64,000 nucleotides of DNA from Lachnospiraceae bacterium (GTDB taxonomy: Bacteria > Bacillota > Clostridia > Lachnospirales > Lachnospiraceae). Numbering within the stretch: position 1 is the first letter of the stretch; each line of letters opens with the position of its first letter. Location: the NCBI GenBank assembly GCA_910575565.1, contig CAJTFL010000003.1, positions 62,001 through 126,000 on the forward strand. Direction: 5' to 3'. The notes beneath the pieces were generated by a model. That model saw only the letters and a list, made by a program, of their open reading frames with translations. It was not told the DNA's origin and made no database searches. A program made the position numbers and the translations under genes. Below, in pieces: positions 1-7,998 of the stretch.

Positions 1-52
1 GGCCCACCATGCCGGTAGCACCCAGCACGCCTACCTTTAACTTTTTTTCCAT
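1..52 (-). CDS. asd: Aspartate-semialdehyde dehydrogenase, N-terminal fragment (runs off the window)
   Basis: Only the first 17 codons are inside the window. They read MEKKLKVGVLGATGMVG, which is the N-terminal Rossmann GxxGxxG segment typical of aspartate-semialdehyde dehydrogenase, the NADPH enzyme of the lysine/threonine/methionine pathway that reduces aspartyl phosphate. The ATG at 52-50 is preceded by AAGGAGA at a normal distance, which supports the start. The identification rests on this short segment; N-acetyl-gamma-glutamyl-phosphate reductase (ArgC) shares the fold but usually begins differently. Confidence 0.75.
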   Translation of the reverse strand, partial: MEKKLKVGVLGATGMVG

Positions 53-247
53 AACCGTATTCTCCTTATCCATCTGAGATATTCTGTCTAACTGCTGCCA
101 GCCTCGTTACCAGCCCCGCAAGGTTCAGCCCTCACTGCTGCCAAAATGCCTGAAACTGCTTCTGGGGCGGGAATGATTGCTCAAACACGCTCTCGGTAAC
201 ATAGAACTTATCCTATAACAAACCGTGAAAAAATGCAATACTTATTT

Positions 248-280
248 CCGCAGGCAATGCGCCAACTGCCGTGCCTGCGG
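248..280. other. Hairpin in the asd leader / downstream of the topoisomerase gene
   Basis: Within the 279-bp gap between the asd start and the end of the topoisomerase A gene, the 9-bp arms CCGCAGGCA and TGCCTGCGG form a perfect inverted repeat with a 15-nt loop. There is no U-tract immediately after either arm, so it is not a classical terminator. It could act as an RNA stem in the asd leader or as a weak terminator for the topoisomerase operon. Nothing else recognisable was seen in this gap. Confidence 0.4.
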
Positions 281-331
281 CCAGATATTTGCCCCCCAAA
301 GAAGCTTGAAAAACCTGCCAGAGCACCTGAA

Positions 332-2566
332 CTAAAGCCTAACCTTGCTTCCCTTTCCGTCCCGCTTCCCAAGCTTTAAGCGGTTTAAATGGATTTCCTT
401 CCCCTTATAGGCGATCACCGGATCATCCCCGATTAAATAGAAGCCTTCCAGCTTCTCCCCTTCCCCAAGCTTGATCCCCCTGACGCCCTTGGAGATTTTC
501 TTTGCCGCCGGGATCTCTTCCAGCGGGAAGCGGAGGAAAATGCCGCCTTCTGTCTGCAGCGCCACGTCCTTCTGGCCCTCCGCCAAGATTACGGCCAAAA
601 GCTCATCCCCTTCTCCCAGCTTCGTGCCTGCCACCATCCGGTTATTCGTCTCAAACTCCGACGCCGGAACCTGCTTTACCAAGGCGTTTCTGGTGGCGAA
701 CACCAGCATCTTTCCTTTCATGCCGCTTTCGCAGCCCAGGTAAAGGATCTGCTCCTTCGCCCCGTCAAAACGGCTGATATTGTCAATAGGCGTCCCCTTC
801 TCCCGCAGCTTCCCAAAGGGCACGTCGGAAACCTTAAGCAAATGCAGGTTCCCCACATTGGTAAACAGCACAAGCTTATCGCAGGTCATGCAGCGGATGA
901 TGTAAGGGTATTCGCTGCTTACCGCCTCCTGGTTCCGCTCGAATGCGGCCTTGTCCAAAAGCTTGCAGTAGCCGAAGCGATCCATCACAAAAGCGGCTTC
1001 CGAAACCGTAAGCTCCTCCTCCACGTACACCGCTTCCTTGCTGTCCTCAAGCTGGGTGCGGCGGGGCAGGGCAAATTCTTTTTTAATCCGCTCCAAATCG
1101 GCCACGATCACCTCATCCATGGTCTTTCTGCTGTTTAAAATCTTTTCATACTCCTTGATCTTTTTTAACGTCTCCTTATGCTCCTTTTCCAGGGCAAGGA
1201 TCTCCAGGCCAATCAGCTTATACAGGCGCATCTCCAAAATCGCCGCAGCCTGGCGCTCCGAAAAGCGCAGCTTTTTTGCGTCCTCCTCAAAGCCGGGCGC
1301 CCTAAAACGGATGCGGGAAACGTCCCCCTCCGTCAGGCAGGCCTTGGCATCCTTTAAGTTCTTCGCCCCCCGCAGGATAGCGATAATCAAATCAATCACA
1401 TCGCAGGCCTTGATCAGCCCTTCCTGGACTTCCTTTTTCTCCAGCTCCTTGTCCAAAAGCACCTGGTACTTTTTCCGGTTATTTTCATGCTGGAAATCGA
1501 AAAACCGCTTAAGGATCCCCTTTAAGCTTAAGGTTTCCGGGCGGCCGTCTGCGATGGCAAGCATATTGACCCCGAAGGTATCCTCCAGCTTCGTCTTCTT
1601 ATAAAGGATGTTCATGAGCTTCTCCACATCCGCATCCTTCTTAAGCTCCAGCACAATCCGGATCCCCTCTTTGTTGGACTGGTTGGAGATATCCACCACG
1701 TCCGGCAGCTTCCTGCCCTCCACCAAGTCCGCCACATCCACCAGGAATTTATTGATGCCTGCCCCGATCATGGTATAGGGGATGGAGGTAATCACCAGCT
1801 TATCCTTATCGGCCCTCCGCTTCCCCAGCTCCACCTCAAAGTTCCCCCGAAGCTTAATCTTCCCCGTGCCCGTCTCGTAGATTTCCGGCAGGCTGCTCTT
1901 ATTAGCGATAATCCCCCCGGTGGGGAAATCCGGCCCCGGCATCCACTCCATCAGCTCCTTGGTGGAAATCTCCGGGTTCTTCACGTAAGCGATGGCCGCA
2001 TCAATCACCTCCCCTAAGTTATGGGGCGGGATGCTGGTGCTCATGCCCACGGCAATCCCCTCGGAGCCGTTGACCAAAAGATTGGGAACCCGGACAGGAA
2101 GCACCTCCGGCTCCTTCTCCGTCTCATCGTAATTGGGGACGAAATTCACCGTCTTATCCAAATCCTTTAGGTATACCTCTTCCGCAAACTTTTCCAGCCG
2201 GGCTTCCGTATACCGCATGGCCGCCGCCCCGTCCCCCTCGATGGAGCCGAAATTGCCGTGGCCATCCACAAGGGGCATCCCTTTCTTAAAGTTCTGGGAC
2301 AGAACCACCAAGGTTTCATAGATGGAGCTGTCCCCGTGGGGATGGTATTTACCCATGGTATCGCCCACGATACGGGCGGACTTCCGATGGGGCTTATCAT
2401 GGTTAATCCGCAGCTCGCTCATATCGTAAAGGACACGGCGCTGAACCGGCTTAAGGCCGTCCCTGGCATCGGGGATCGCCCTGGCCGTGATTACGCTCAT
2501 GGAATAATTCATGTAGCTGCGCTGCATTTCCTCTGAATATTCCGTCTTAATGATTTTCTCTGACAT
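332..2566 (-). CDS. parC: DNA topoisomerase IV (or gyrase-like) subunit A
   Basis: A 744-residue type IIA topoisomerase A subunit, which breaks and rejoins DNA together with the ATPase subunit encoded just upstream. The quinolone-pocket segment [14 protein letters not shown] is at residues 68-81, and the catalytic tyrosine is in [10 protein letters not shown] (Y119). The C-terminal beta-pinwheel is present but carries only SKGVRGIKL rather than a clear GyrA box, which favours topoisomerase IV over gyrase. The ATG at 2566 is chosen over an in-frame GTG at 2596 because GGAGA sits just before it. It follows parE with a 29-nt gap, so the two are one operon. Confidence 0.88.
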   Translation of the reverse strand: MSEKIIKTEYSEEMQRSYMNYSMSVITARAIPDARDGLKPVQRRVLYDMSELRINHDKPHRKSARIVGDTMGKYHPHGDSSIYETLVVLSQNFKKGMPLVDGHGNFGSIEGDGAAAMRYTEARLEKFAEEVYLKDLDKTVNFVPNYDETEKEPEVLPVRVPNLLVNGSEGIAVGMSTSIPPHNLGEVIDAAIAYVKNPEISTKELMEWMPGPDFPTGGIIANKSSLPEIYETGTGKIKLRGNFEVELGKRRADKDKLVITSIPYTMIGAGINKFLVDVADLVEGRKLPDVVDISNQSNKEGIRIVLELKKDADVEKLMNILYKKTKLEDTFGVNMLAIADGRPETLSLKGILKRFFDFQHENNRKKYQVLLDKELEKKEVQEGLIKACDVIDLIIAILRGAKNLKDAKACLTEGDVSRIRFRAPGFEEDAKKLRFSERQAAAILEMRLYKLIGLEILALEKEHKETLKKIKEYEKILNSRKTMDEVIVADLERIKKEFALPRRTQLEDSKEAVYVEEELTVSEAAFVMDRFGYCKLLDKAAFERNQEAVSSEYPYIIRCMTCDKLVLFTNVGNLHLLKVSDVPFGKLREKGTPIDNISRFDGAKEQILYLGCESGMKGKMLVFATRNALVKQVPASEFETNNRMVAGTKLGEGDELLAVILAEGQKDVALQTEGGIFLRFPLEEIPAAKKISKGVRGIKLGEGEKLEGFYLIGDDPVIAYKGKEIHLNRLKLGKRDGKGSKVRL

Positions 2567-2595
2567 TGCTTCTCCTATCCTGCTCTCTGCCCGCA

Positions 2596-4515
2596 CTATG
2601 CATCAATTTCCGCCTCATCCGCATGGTCATAGATAAACTGCCGCCTGGGGCCTACCTCGCTCCCCATCAGCATCTGAGTAATCTCCGAGGCCAGCCGCCC
2701 GTCCTCGATCTCCACCTGCTTCAGCACCCGCCGTTCCGGATCCAAAGTCGTCTCCCAAAGCTGATCCGCATCCATCTCCCCAAGACCCTTGTACCGCTGG
2801 AGGGTAAAATCCCCCTTGTGGGTCTTCCGGTAGCGCTCCAGCTCCTTCTCATCATACAGATACTCCTCGCTGCCCTTTTTCGGGATCACCTTAAACAGCG
2901 GCGGCATGGCGATATACACATGGCCGTCGGTAATCAGCTCCGGCATAAACCGGTACAGGAAAGTAAGCAAAAGGGTGTCGATATGGCTCCCGTCCACATC
3001 CGCATCAGTCATTAAGATAATCTTGTCATAGCGAAGCTTGGTAATGTCAAAATCATTGCCATACCCTTCAGAAAAGCCGCAGCCGAAGGAATTGATCATG
3101 GTCTTAATCTCCGCGTTGGCCAAAACCTTATCCATGGAAGCCTTCTCCACATTCAAAATCTTCCCCCGGATAGGCAGGATGGCCTGGTACTGGCGGTTCC
3201 TGGCGCTCTTTGCGGAGCCTCCTGCGGAATCTCCCTCCACGATAAAAATCTCGCACTTGGAAGCGTCCCTGCTTTCACAGTTGGCCAGCTTCCCATTGCT
3301 GTCAAAGGAAAATTTGGATTTGGTCAGCATATTGGTCTTGGCCTTTTCTTCCGCCTTGCGGATCTTGGCCGATTTCTCCGCACAGCCGATAATCCCCTTT
3401 AACACCTCCAGGTTCCGGTCAAAGTAGCGCTGCAGCTCATCCCCGGCCACCGTGTTTACCGCCTTTGCCCCATCCGCGCTGGCCAGCTTCGTTTTCGTCT
3501 GCCCCTCAAAGATGGGATCCGGATGCTTGACCGCCACCACCGCCGTCATCCCGTTCCGGGTGTCCGCCCCGGTAAAATTCGTATCCTTTTCCTTTAAAAT
3601 CCCCAGCTCCCTGGCATAGCTGTTAACCATGGCGGTAAACCGGGTCTTAAAGCCCACCAGATGGCTTCCCCCTTCCTGGGTAAAGATGTTGTTGCAGAAG
3701 CCCAGCACATTTTCCTCAAAGGCATCCACAAACTGGAGGGCAATCTCCACCTCCACCTGATCGGCGGCTCCCTTCACATAAACCACGTCATGGACAGGGG
3801 TTTTCCCCTTATTCAATTCCTTCACATAAGCCCCAATCCCCTCCGGCTCATGGTAAGTTATGGATTCTTCCTCCCCCGCCCGCCGGTTTTCGTAATGGAT
3901 GGCCAGGGAAGGGTTTAAGTACGCCGTCTCGTGAAGGCGGCTTTTCAGCCAGTCCGCCTTAAACCTGGTTTTTTCAAAAATCTCATCATCCGGGGTAAAA
4001 TTAATCTCCGTCCCCGTCTCCTTCGTCTTCCCCACCTTGGGGAGAAGGCCATCCTCCAGCTCCACCACAGGCACGCCCTGGCGGTACGCGTCCCGATGGA
4101 TAAACCCGCCCCGGCAAATCTTGATCTCCAGCTGCTTGGACAAAGCATTAACCACCGACGAACCCACGCCGTGAAGGCCGCCGCTGGTCTTATAGGATTC
4201 ATGGTCAAATTTCCCCCCGGCGTGAAGGGTAGACAGCACCACCCGCTCCGCCGTCATCCCCTTCTTATGCATCTCCACCGGAATGCCCCGCCCATCGTCC
4301 CGAACGGTACATGAGCCGTCATTTTCCAGGAATACCCATATATTGCTGCAAAAGCCTGCCAAATGCTCGTCCACGGAATTATCCACGATCTCATAGATCA
4401 AGTGGTTCAGTCCCTTCGTCCCCACTCCGCCGATATACATCCCCGGACGCTTGCGCACCGCCTCCAATCCTTCCAAAACGGTAATGCTGTCCGCATTATA
4501 CTGTACCTTTGACAT
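2596..4515 (-). CDS. parE: DNA topoisomerase IV (or gyrase-like) subunit B, ATPase
   Basis: A 639-residue ATPase subunit of a type IIA topoisomerase. The GHKL ATP-binding domain shows EIVDNSVDEHLAG (42-54), DDGRGIPVE (73-81) and the SGGLHGVGSS loop (111-120). The TOPRIM domain shows VEGDSAGGSAKSARNR near 427 and the metal-binding DADVDG at 504-509. The ATG has a GGAGGAG ribosome binding site. It is transcribed ahead of the A subunit. Length and layout fit ParE, but the GyrB/ParE distinction cannot be settled without a tree. Confidence 0.9.
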   Translation of the reverse strand: MSKVQYNADSITVLEGLEAVRKRPGMYIGGVGTKGLNHLIYEIVDNSVDEHLAGFCSNIWVFLENDGSCTVRDDGRGIPVEMHKKGMTAERVVLSTLHAGGKFDHESYKTSGGLHGVGSSVVNALSKQLEIKICRGGFIHRDAYRQGVPVVELEDGLLPKVGKTKETGTEINFTPDDEIFEKTRFKADWLKSRLHETAYLNPSLAIHYENRRAGEEESITYHEPEGIGAYVKELNKGKTPVHDVVYVKGAADQVEVEIALQFVDAFEENVLGFCNNIFTQEGGSHLVGFKTRFTAMVNSYARELGILKEKDTNFTGADTRNGMTAVVAVKHPDPIFEGQTKTKLASADGAKAVNTVAGDELQRYFDRNLEVLKGIIGCAEKSAKIRKAEEKAKTNMLTKSKFSFDSNGKLANCESRDASKCEIFIVEGDSAGGSAKSARNRQYQAILPIRGKILNVEKASMDKVLANAEIKTMINSFGCGFSEGYGNDFDITKLRYDKIILMTDADVDGSHIDTLLLTFLYRFMPELITDGHVYIAMPPLFKVIPKKGSEEYLYDEKELERYRKTHKGDFTLQRYKGLGEMDADQLWETTLDPERRVLKQVEIEDGRLASEITQMLMGSEVGPRRQFIYDHADEAEIDA

Positions 4516-4560
4516 CCATACTCCTCCACATCTTAAATACTCCCCGGCCTGCCCGCCGCG

Positions 4561-4614
4561 CTTTCCTATCCACTTAACGTAACGTTTTCATTTAACGTAT
4601 CGTTACCATTTAAC
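4561..4614. repeat. Three 18-bp tandem repeats in the parE promoter region
   Basis: Three contiguous 18-bp units (4561-4578, 4579-4596, 4597-4614) all end in TTAAC on the plus strand. Units 2 and 3 match at 14 of 18 positions (GTAACGTTTTCATTTAAC and GTATCGTTACCATTTAAC) and unit 1 is more diverged. They lie 46-99 nt upstream of the parE ATG. A weak minus-strand promoter candidate (TTGAAA at 4636-4631, 17 nt, TTAAAT at 4613-4608) overlaps the third unit, so the repeats could be an operator or a supercoiling-sensitive element. The function is inferred. Confidence 0.5.
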
Positions 4615-4683
4615 CATAAAAATCCAGCCTTTTCAAGTAGTTACGCCGAAAAAATCGAATATATGTTCTGTTTTGCGAATTTT

Positions 4684-4989
4684 TTATAAAAACAGCTCCA
4701 GCAAAAACACCACCCCACAGGCTCCCACAGCCACCTGAAATAAGCTGGCCCCGAAAAACGCCAGGCCCAAAGCCGCCAGAAGCCCGGCTGCCCCGGACCA
4801 TACGCTGGAGGTGGCTGTCAGGATTCCCGGGAATGTCATCACTGCCAAGGTAACGTAGGGAACGTAATATAAAAACGAGCGAATCCACTTATTTTTAATG
4901 GGCTTCCTGATCAAGGTCAGGGGAAGCACCCGGATAAGGTAAGTCACCCCGGCCATAACGAAAATATACCAGTATATATTGCCTTTCAT
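4684..4989 (-). CDS. azlD: AzlD-family branched-chain amino acid exporter subunit
   Basis: A 101-residue, strongly hydrophobic protein with about four membrane segments, the size and composition typical of AzlD. AzlD is the small partner of AzlC in branched-chain amino acid (and analogue) export. It overlaps the azlC stop by 4 nt, so the pair is translationally coupled. The segment VTYLIRVLPLTLIRKPI near the N-terminus matches the AzlD pattern in which an arginine follows the first helix. Confidence 0.85.
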   Translation of the reverse strand: MKGNIYWYIFVMAGVTYLIRVLPLTLIRKPIKNKWIRSFLYYVPYVTLAVMTFPGILTATSSVWSGAAGLLAALGLAFFGASLFQVAVGACGVVFLLELFL

Positions 4990-5741
4990 TCCTTCCCTCC
5001 TCCCTCTTTGCCATCCATACCGCCTCTTCCCTCATCCTCGTCATTTACCGGGAACAAAAATGCACCGGCCCCGGCAATCAGCACGGTAAGGATAATGATC
5101 CGCATCCCCGAGGAGATCCTGCCAATCACCGGAAGATACGTAAACAGAAGGCTCGCCCCCATGGCAATGCCAATCATTCCCGCCACCACCTTGCTTTTCC
5201 TGGCCGGAGGGACGATAATCGCGATAAACATCCCGTAAATCGCCACATTCAGCGCACTTAACACCCGGCCCGGCAGCACATTGCCGGACACCGTGCCCAG
5301 CCATGTCCCAAAAGTCCATGCCGGAGCGGCGACGGTAATCGCCCCATAAGCATAAAAAGGATTCAGCACCTGCCCTGCCCCTATGGCAATCCCAAAGATC
5401 TCGTCTGTAATCCCGTAGGCCATAAGCAGCCTGTGGAAAAACGGCATCTTGGGCGACAGCTTCTGGGATAAGGCGCAGGACATCAGGCAGTACCGCAGAT
5501 TAATCACCAGCTGCGTTCCCGCCATCTCCATATAAGCCGCCCCCGCCGTAATCAGCCCCAGCCCCGCAAACTCCCCGGCAGAGGTCAAATTCATCAGGGA
5601 CATGAAAGCAGCGGGAAAAGGAGCTATGCCTGAATTTCCCGCTGCAATTCCCAATGTAAACGATACGGCCAGATATCCAAGAGCAATCGGGATGCCGTCG
5701 CGGATCCCCTTAAGATACCAGGAATAATTGGTCTGCTTCAT
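4986..5741 (-). CDS. azlC: AzlC-family branched-chain amino acid exporter subunit
   Basis: A 251-residue multi-helix membrane protein. The start MKQTNYSWYLKGIRDGIPIALGY contains the conserved family region (GIRDGIPIALGYLAVSF), and AGLGLITAGAAYMEM is in the first half. With AzlD it forms an exporter for branched-chain amino acids. An upstream in-frame ATG would add 12 residues, but AAGGAGAG lies about 8 nt before the ATG at 5741, so the shorter start is preferred. There is no Lrp-type regulator next to it here. Confidence 0.87.
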   Translation of the reverse strand: MKQTNYSWYLKGIRDGIPIALGYLAVSFTLGIAAGNSGIAPFPAAFMSLMNLTSAGEFAGLGLITAGAAYMEMAGTQLVINLRYCLMSCALSQKLSPKMPFFHRLLMAYGITDEIFGIAIGAGQVLNPFYAYGAITVAAPAWTFGTWLGTVSGNVLPGRVLSALNVAIYGMFIAIIVPPARKSKVVAGMIGIAMGASLLFTYLPVIGRISSGMRIIILTVLIAGAGAFLFPVNDEDEGRGGMDGKEGGGKE

Positions 5742-5863
5742 CTGTATTTCTCTCCTTAGTGCTGCATTTGTAAACAATTAAGCATGCTATAGTATATGCG
5801 ATATTTGGGTAAAAATCAATCAAAATTTTTGCGGGGAGGAGGGGAGGGATTTTGGGAGCGGAC

Positions 5864-5892
5864 TTGAAAGGTGGAAAGATTTTTTGTATAAT
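5864..5892 (+). promoter_or_regulatory. Consensus-like sigma-A promoter of the CYTH gene
   Basis: TTGAAA at 5864-5869, a 17-bp spacer and a perfect TATAAT at 5887-5892, about 50 nt before the CYTH-protein ATG. This is the best vegetative promoter match in the window. Confidence 0.8.
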
Positions 5893-5942
5893 TGGTATGA
5901 GAAGGGACACAAACCTACAGCCCCACCACAGAAAGGACGCAC

Positions 5943-6392
5943 ATGGAAATCGAACGCAAATATCTTATCACCTGCCCCCCAAAAGGCTACGAAACCCACC
6001 CCTCCTCCCTGATCGAGCAGGCATACCTATGCACCCAGCCGGTGATCCGCATCCGCAAGGAGGACGACCAATACTACCTTACTTACAAGGGCAAAGGCCT
6101 CCTTGCCCGCGAGGAGCATAATCTTCCCCTGACAAAGGATGCCTACCTTCATCTGCTGCCGAAGGCTGACGGGATTGTGCTGACTAAGCGGCGCTACCGG
6201 ATTCCTTTGCCGGGGAGCAGCCTGGTTGCGGAGCTGGATATCTTTTTTGGGGAATACCAGGGGCTTATGCTGGCGGAGGTGGAGTTTCCCTCTGTTGAAG
6301 ATGCCGAAAATTTCACCCCTCCCGCCTGGTTTGGCCGGGATGTGACCTTTAGCGGGGAGTACCAGAACAGCAAATTAAGCGCCGGCAAATAA
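5943..6392 (+). CDS. CYTH-domain protein (inorganic triphosphatase-like)
   Basis: A 149-residue protein that starts with the diagnostic CYTH signature ExExK (MEIERKYL, E2, E4, K6). The basic and acidic tunnel residues expected of the fold follow (RIRKEDDQYYLTYKGKG, KRRYRIPL, ELDIF, EVEFPS). CYTH enzymes hydrolyse inorganic triphosphate or, more rarely, other triphosphorylated substrates with divalent metal. It is a single-gene unit with its own strong promoter and terminator. AAAGGA precedes the ATG. The exact substrate cannot be read from sequence. Confidence 0.85.
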   Translation: MEIERKYLITCPPKGYETHPSSLIEQAYLCTQPVIRIRKEDDQYYLTYKGKGLLAREEHNLPLTKDAYLHLLPKADGIVLTKRRYRIPLPGSSLVAELDIFFGEYQGLMLAEVEFPSVEDAENFTPPAWFGRDVTFSGEYQNSKLSAGK

Positions 6393-6410
6393 CGACCGGC
6401 GCTTTTCCTT
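6378..6410 (+). terminator. Intrinsic terminator of the CYTH gene
   Basis: An 8-bp stem AGCGCCGG/CCGGCGCT (6378-6385 and 6396-6403) followed by TTTTCCTTTT. The left arm overlaps the last codons, and the stop codon lies in the loop. Confidence 0.85.
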
Positions 6411-6462
6411 TTCCCTTATTCCTCTTTTCCGTTACTTCTCTCTCACCTTTTTTATTTCTCTC

Positions 6463-6570
6463 TTACTTCTTCGCGATATATTTCCGGATATCCAGGGCGA
6501 TGGATACGATGATTACGATACCTTGCACGATGTACTGGTAGTTGGTTTCCAGGCCCAAATCCCCAATCAG
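6463..6570 (-). pseudogene. C-terminal scar of a sugar ABC transporter permease (MglC/RbsC type)
   Basis: About 30 codons ending at a TAA (6465-6463) read LETNYQYIVQGIVIIVSI followed by ALDIRKYIAKK. This is the typical last helix and basic tail of galactose/ribose-type ABC permeases. The sequence upstream has no start and loses similarity at once, so only the gene end survives. It lies between the CYTH terminator and cobD and suggests deletion of a sugar transport operon. Confidence 0.5.
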
Positions 6571-6692
6571 GCGGCGGACGGAAACGGGAATCAGCTTCTG
6601 CTCCTGGTGAAGGGGACAGCCTCTGCTCCTTGCCGATTTCCCCCTGTTCCACCTCTGCCACCGCAACCACCTATTTCATCGCCCCATCCCCC

Positions 6693-7808
6693 TCACCTGT
6701 TCAGGTTAGTTAATTCCTTCAGCATATTAAGCAGCACTTTATTTTCTTTTTCCCCTTTCACGCACACCCGGTAATAGCTTCCGTCTAGCCCCCGGAAATT
6801 TTTGCAGGATCGCAAAAGAAGCTTCCTTTCCCGGCATTGCCCATACAGCCTGCCATCCTCCGCCCCTTCCCGCAAATCCTGGAACAGGATAAAATTCGCT
6901 TCCGAGGGGCAGACCCAAAAGCCCAGATCCCTAAGCCCTTTTTCCAGCTGCTTCCTGCCCGCCCTTACCACCGTATCCGTGTGAGCCAGGTACTCCTTTT
7001 CTTCCAAGGCGGCTTCCCCTGCCGCCTGGGCCACCAGGGAAACCGGCCAGGGCTGGCGGGTGCTTTCCATCCTCTCTAACAGCTTCCTGTCCTTTGTCAC
7101 ACAGTAGCCCAGCCGCAGCCCGGCCATGCCAAACCGCTTGGTAAACGCTTTTACCACCACCATATGGGGGAAATCCTGCAAATCAGCGATCATGGAGCAC
7201 TGCCTTCTGCGCTGGCAAAAATCCAGGAAGCACTCATCTACAATCAGCCGGATTCCCTCCTGCTCCGCAAAGGCTGCCAGCTTCCTAAGCTCCGTCCGGC
7301 TGACGGCAAGGCCGGTAGGGTTATTGGGATTGCAAAGGAATAAGACGGGAGGATGGGCTTTTCTTCCGAAATTTCCCCGGCAGAGGTTTCCTCCCCCGCC
7401 TTCTTTTCCAAGCCTTTCCATCAGCCGCCCCACCTCCAAAAGGAACCCTTCTTCCCGCTTAAGCGCAAAAAAGCGGATCCTTCCATCCACTGCCTTCAAT
7501 GCCTGTTCATATTCAGAAAATGTAGGGGATAAAAGCCAGCCCTCCCCCGGCCTCTGGGCATATGCCGCCTGGAAAATCAAATCCGCCGCCCCGTTCCCGC
7601 AGAGGATCCATTCCTCCGGAACCTGATGGTAAGCCGCCAATTTCCCGACCAGGCGGCGGCAGCGGCTGTCCGGGTAAGACGCACAGTCCTTCGCCGCGTC
7701 CCCCACTGCCTGCCTTACCCCTTCCGGAAGGCCAAGGGGGTTAACATTGGCGGAAAAATCCCACCGTATTTCCTGGCTGTAAATATCGCCCCCATGCTGA
7801 TAATCCAT
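6693..7808 (-). CDS. cobD: Threonine-phosphate decarboxylase / histidinol-phosphate aminotransferase-like PLP enzyme
   Basis: A 371-residue fold-type I PLP enzyme. It shows NPNNPTG (160-166), DE at 191-192, the lysine that should bind PLP in FTKRFGMAGLRLGY (K224) and the carboxylate-binding arginine (R232). The N-terminus HGGDIYSQEIRWDFSANVNPLGLP is characteristic of CobD, which makes (R)-1-amino-2-propanol phosphate for cobalamin. A glycine-rich insertion (EGGGGN, 136-141) lies in the first half. No other cobalamin gene is in the window, so it is an orphan copy. GGGAGAA precedes the ATG. Confidence 0.82.
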   Translation of the reverse strand: MDYQHGGDIYSQEIRWDFSANVNPLGLPEGVRQAVGDAAKDCASYPDSRCRRLVGKLAAYHQVPEEWILCGNGAADLIFQAAYAQRPGEGWLLSPTFSEYEQALKAVDGRIRFFALKREEGFLLEVGRLMERLGKEGGGGNLCRGNFGRKAHPPVLFLCNPNNPTGLAVSRTELRKLAAFAEQEGIRLIVDECFLDFCQRRRQCSMIADLQDFPHMVVVKAFTKRFGMAGLRLGYCVTKDRKLLERMESTRQPWPVSLVAQAAGEAALEEKEYLAHTDTVVRAGRKQLEKGLRDLGFWVCPSEANFILFQDLREGAEDGRLYGQCRERKLLLRSCKNFRGLDGSYYRVCVKGEKENKVLLNMLKELTNLNR

Positions 7809-7998
7809 CCTTAATTTCTCCCTTGCCAGATACTTTTTATTCCCCGCTGCCAGCGGCGGGACTATTCATTCATTATATACAATTCTTTCCAAAAAGTCAA
7901 TTTATCCAAAAGAATTGCTTATTTTCCCTTCTTCTTTTATCAATATTTTCCCAATTAAGCCGATATACCTTAATAAGAACACATGGAAGGAAAAGGAT

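Noticed and set aside
1..331. Riboswitch upstream of asd
   Set aside because: The leader is long enough, but I could not recognise a lysine or other riboswitch core; only one hairpin is clear.
502..777. Short plus-strand open frames over the topoisomerase genes
   Set aside because: They are antisense to strong coding sequences, have no ribosome sites and read as low-complexity Pro/Ser-rich peptides.
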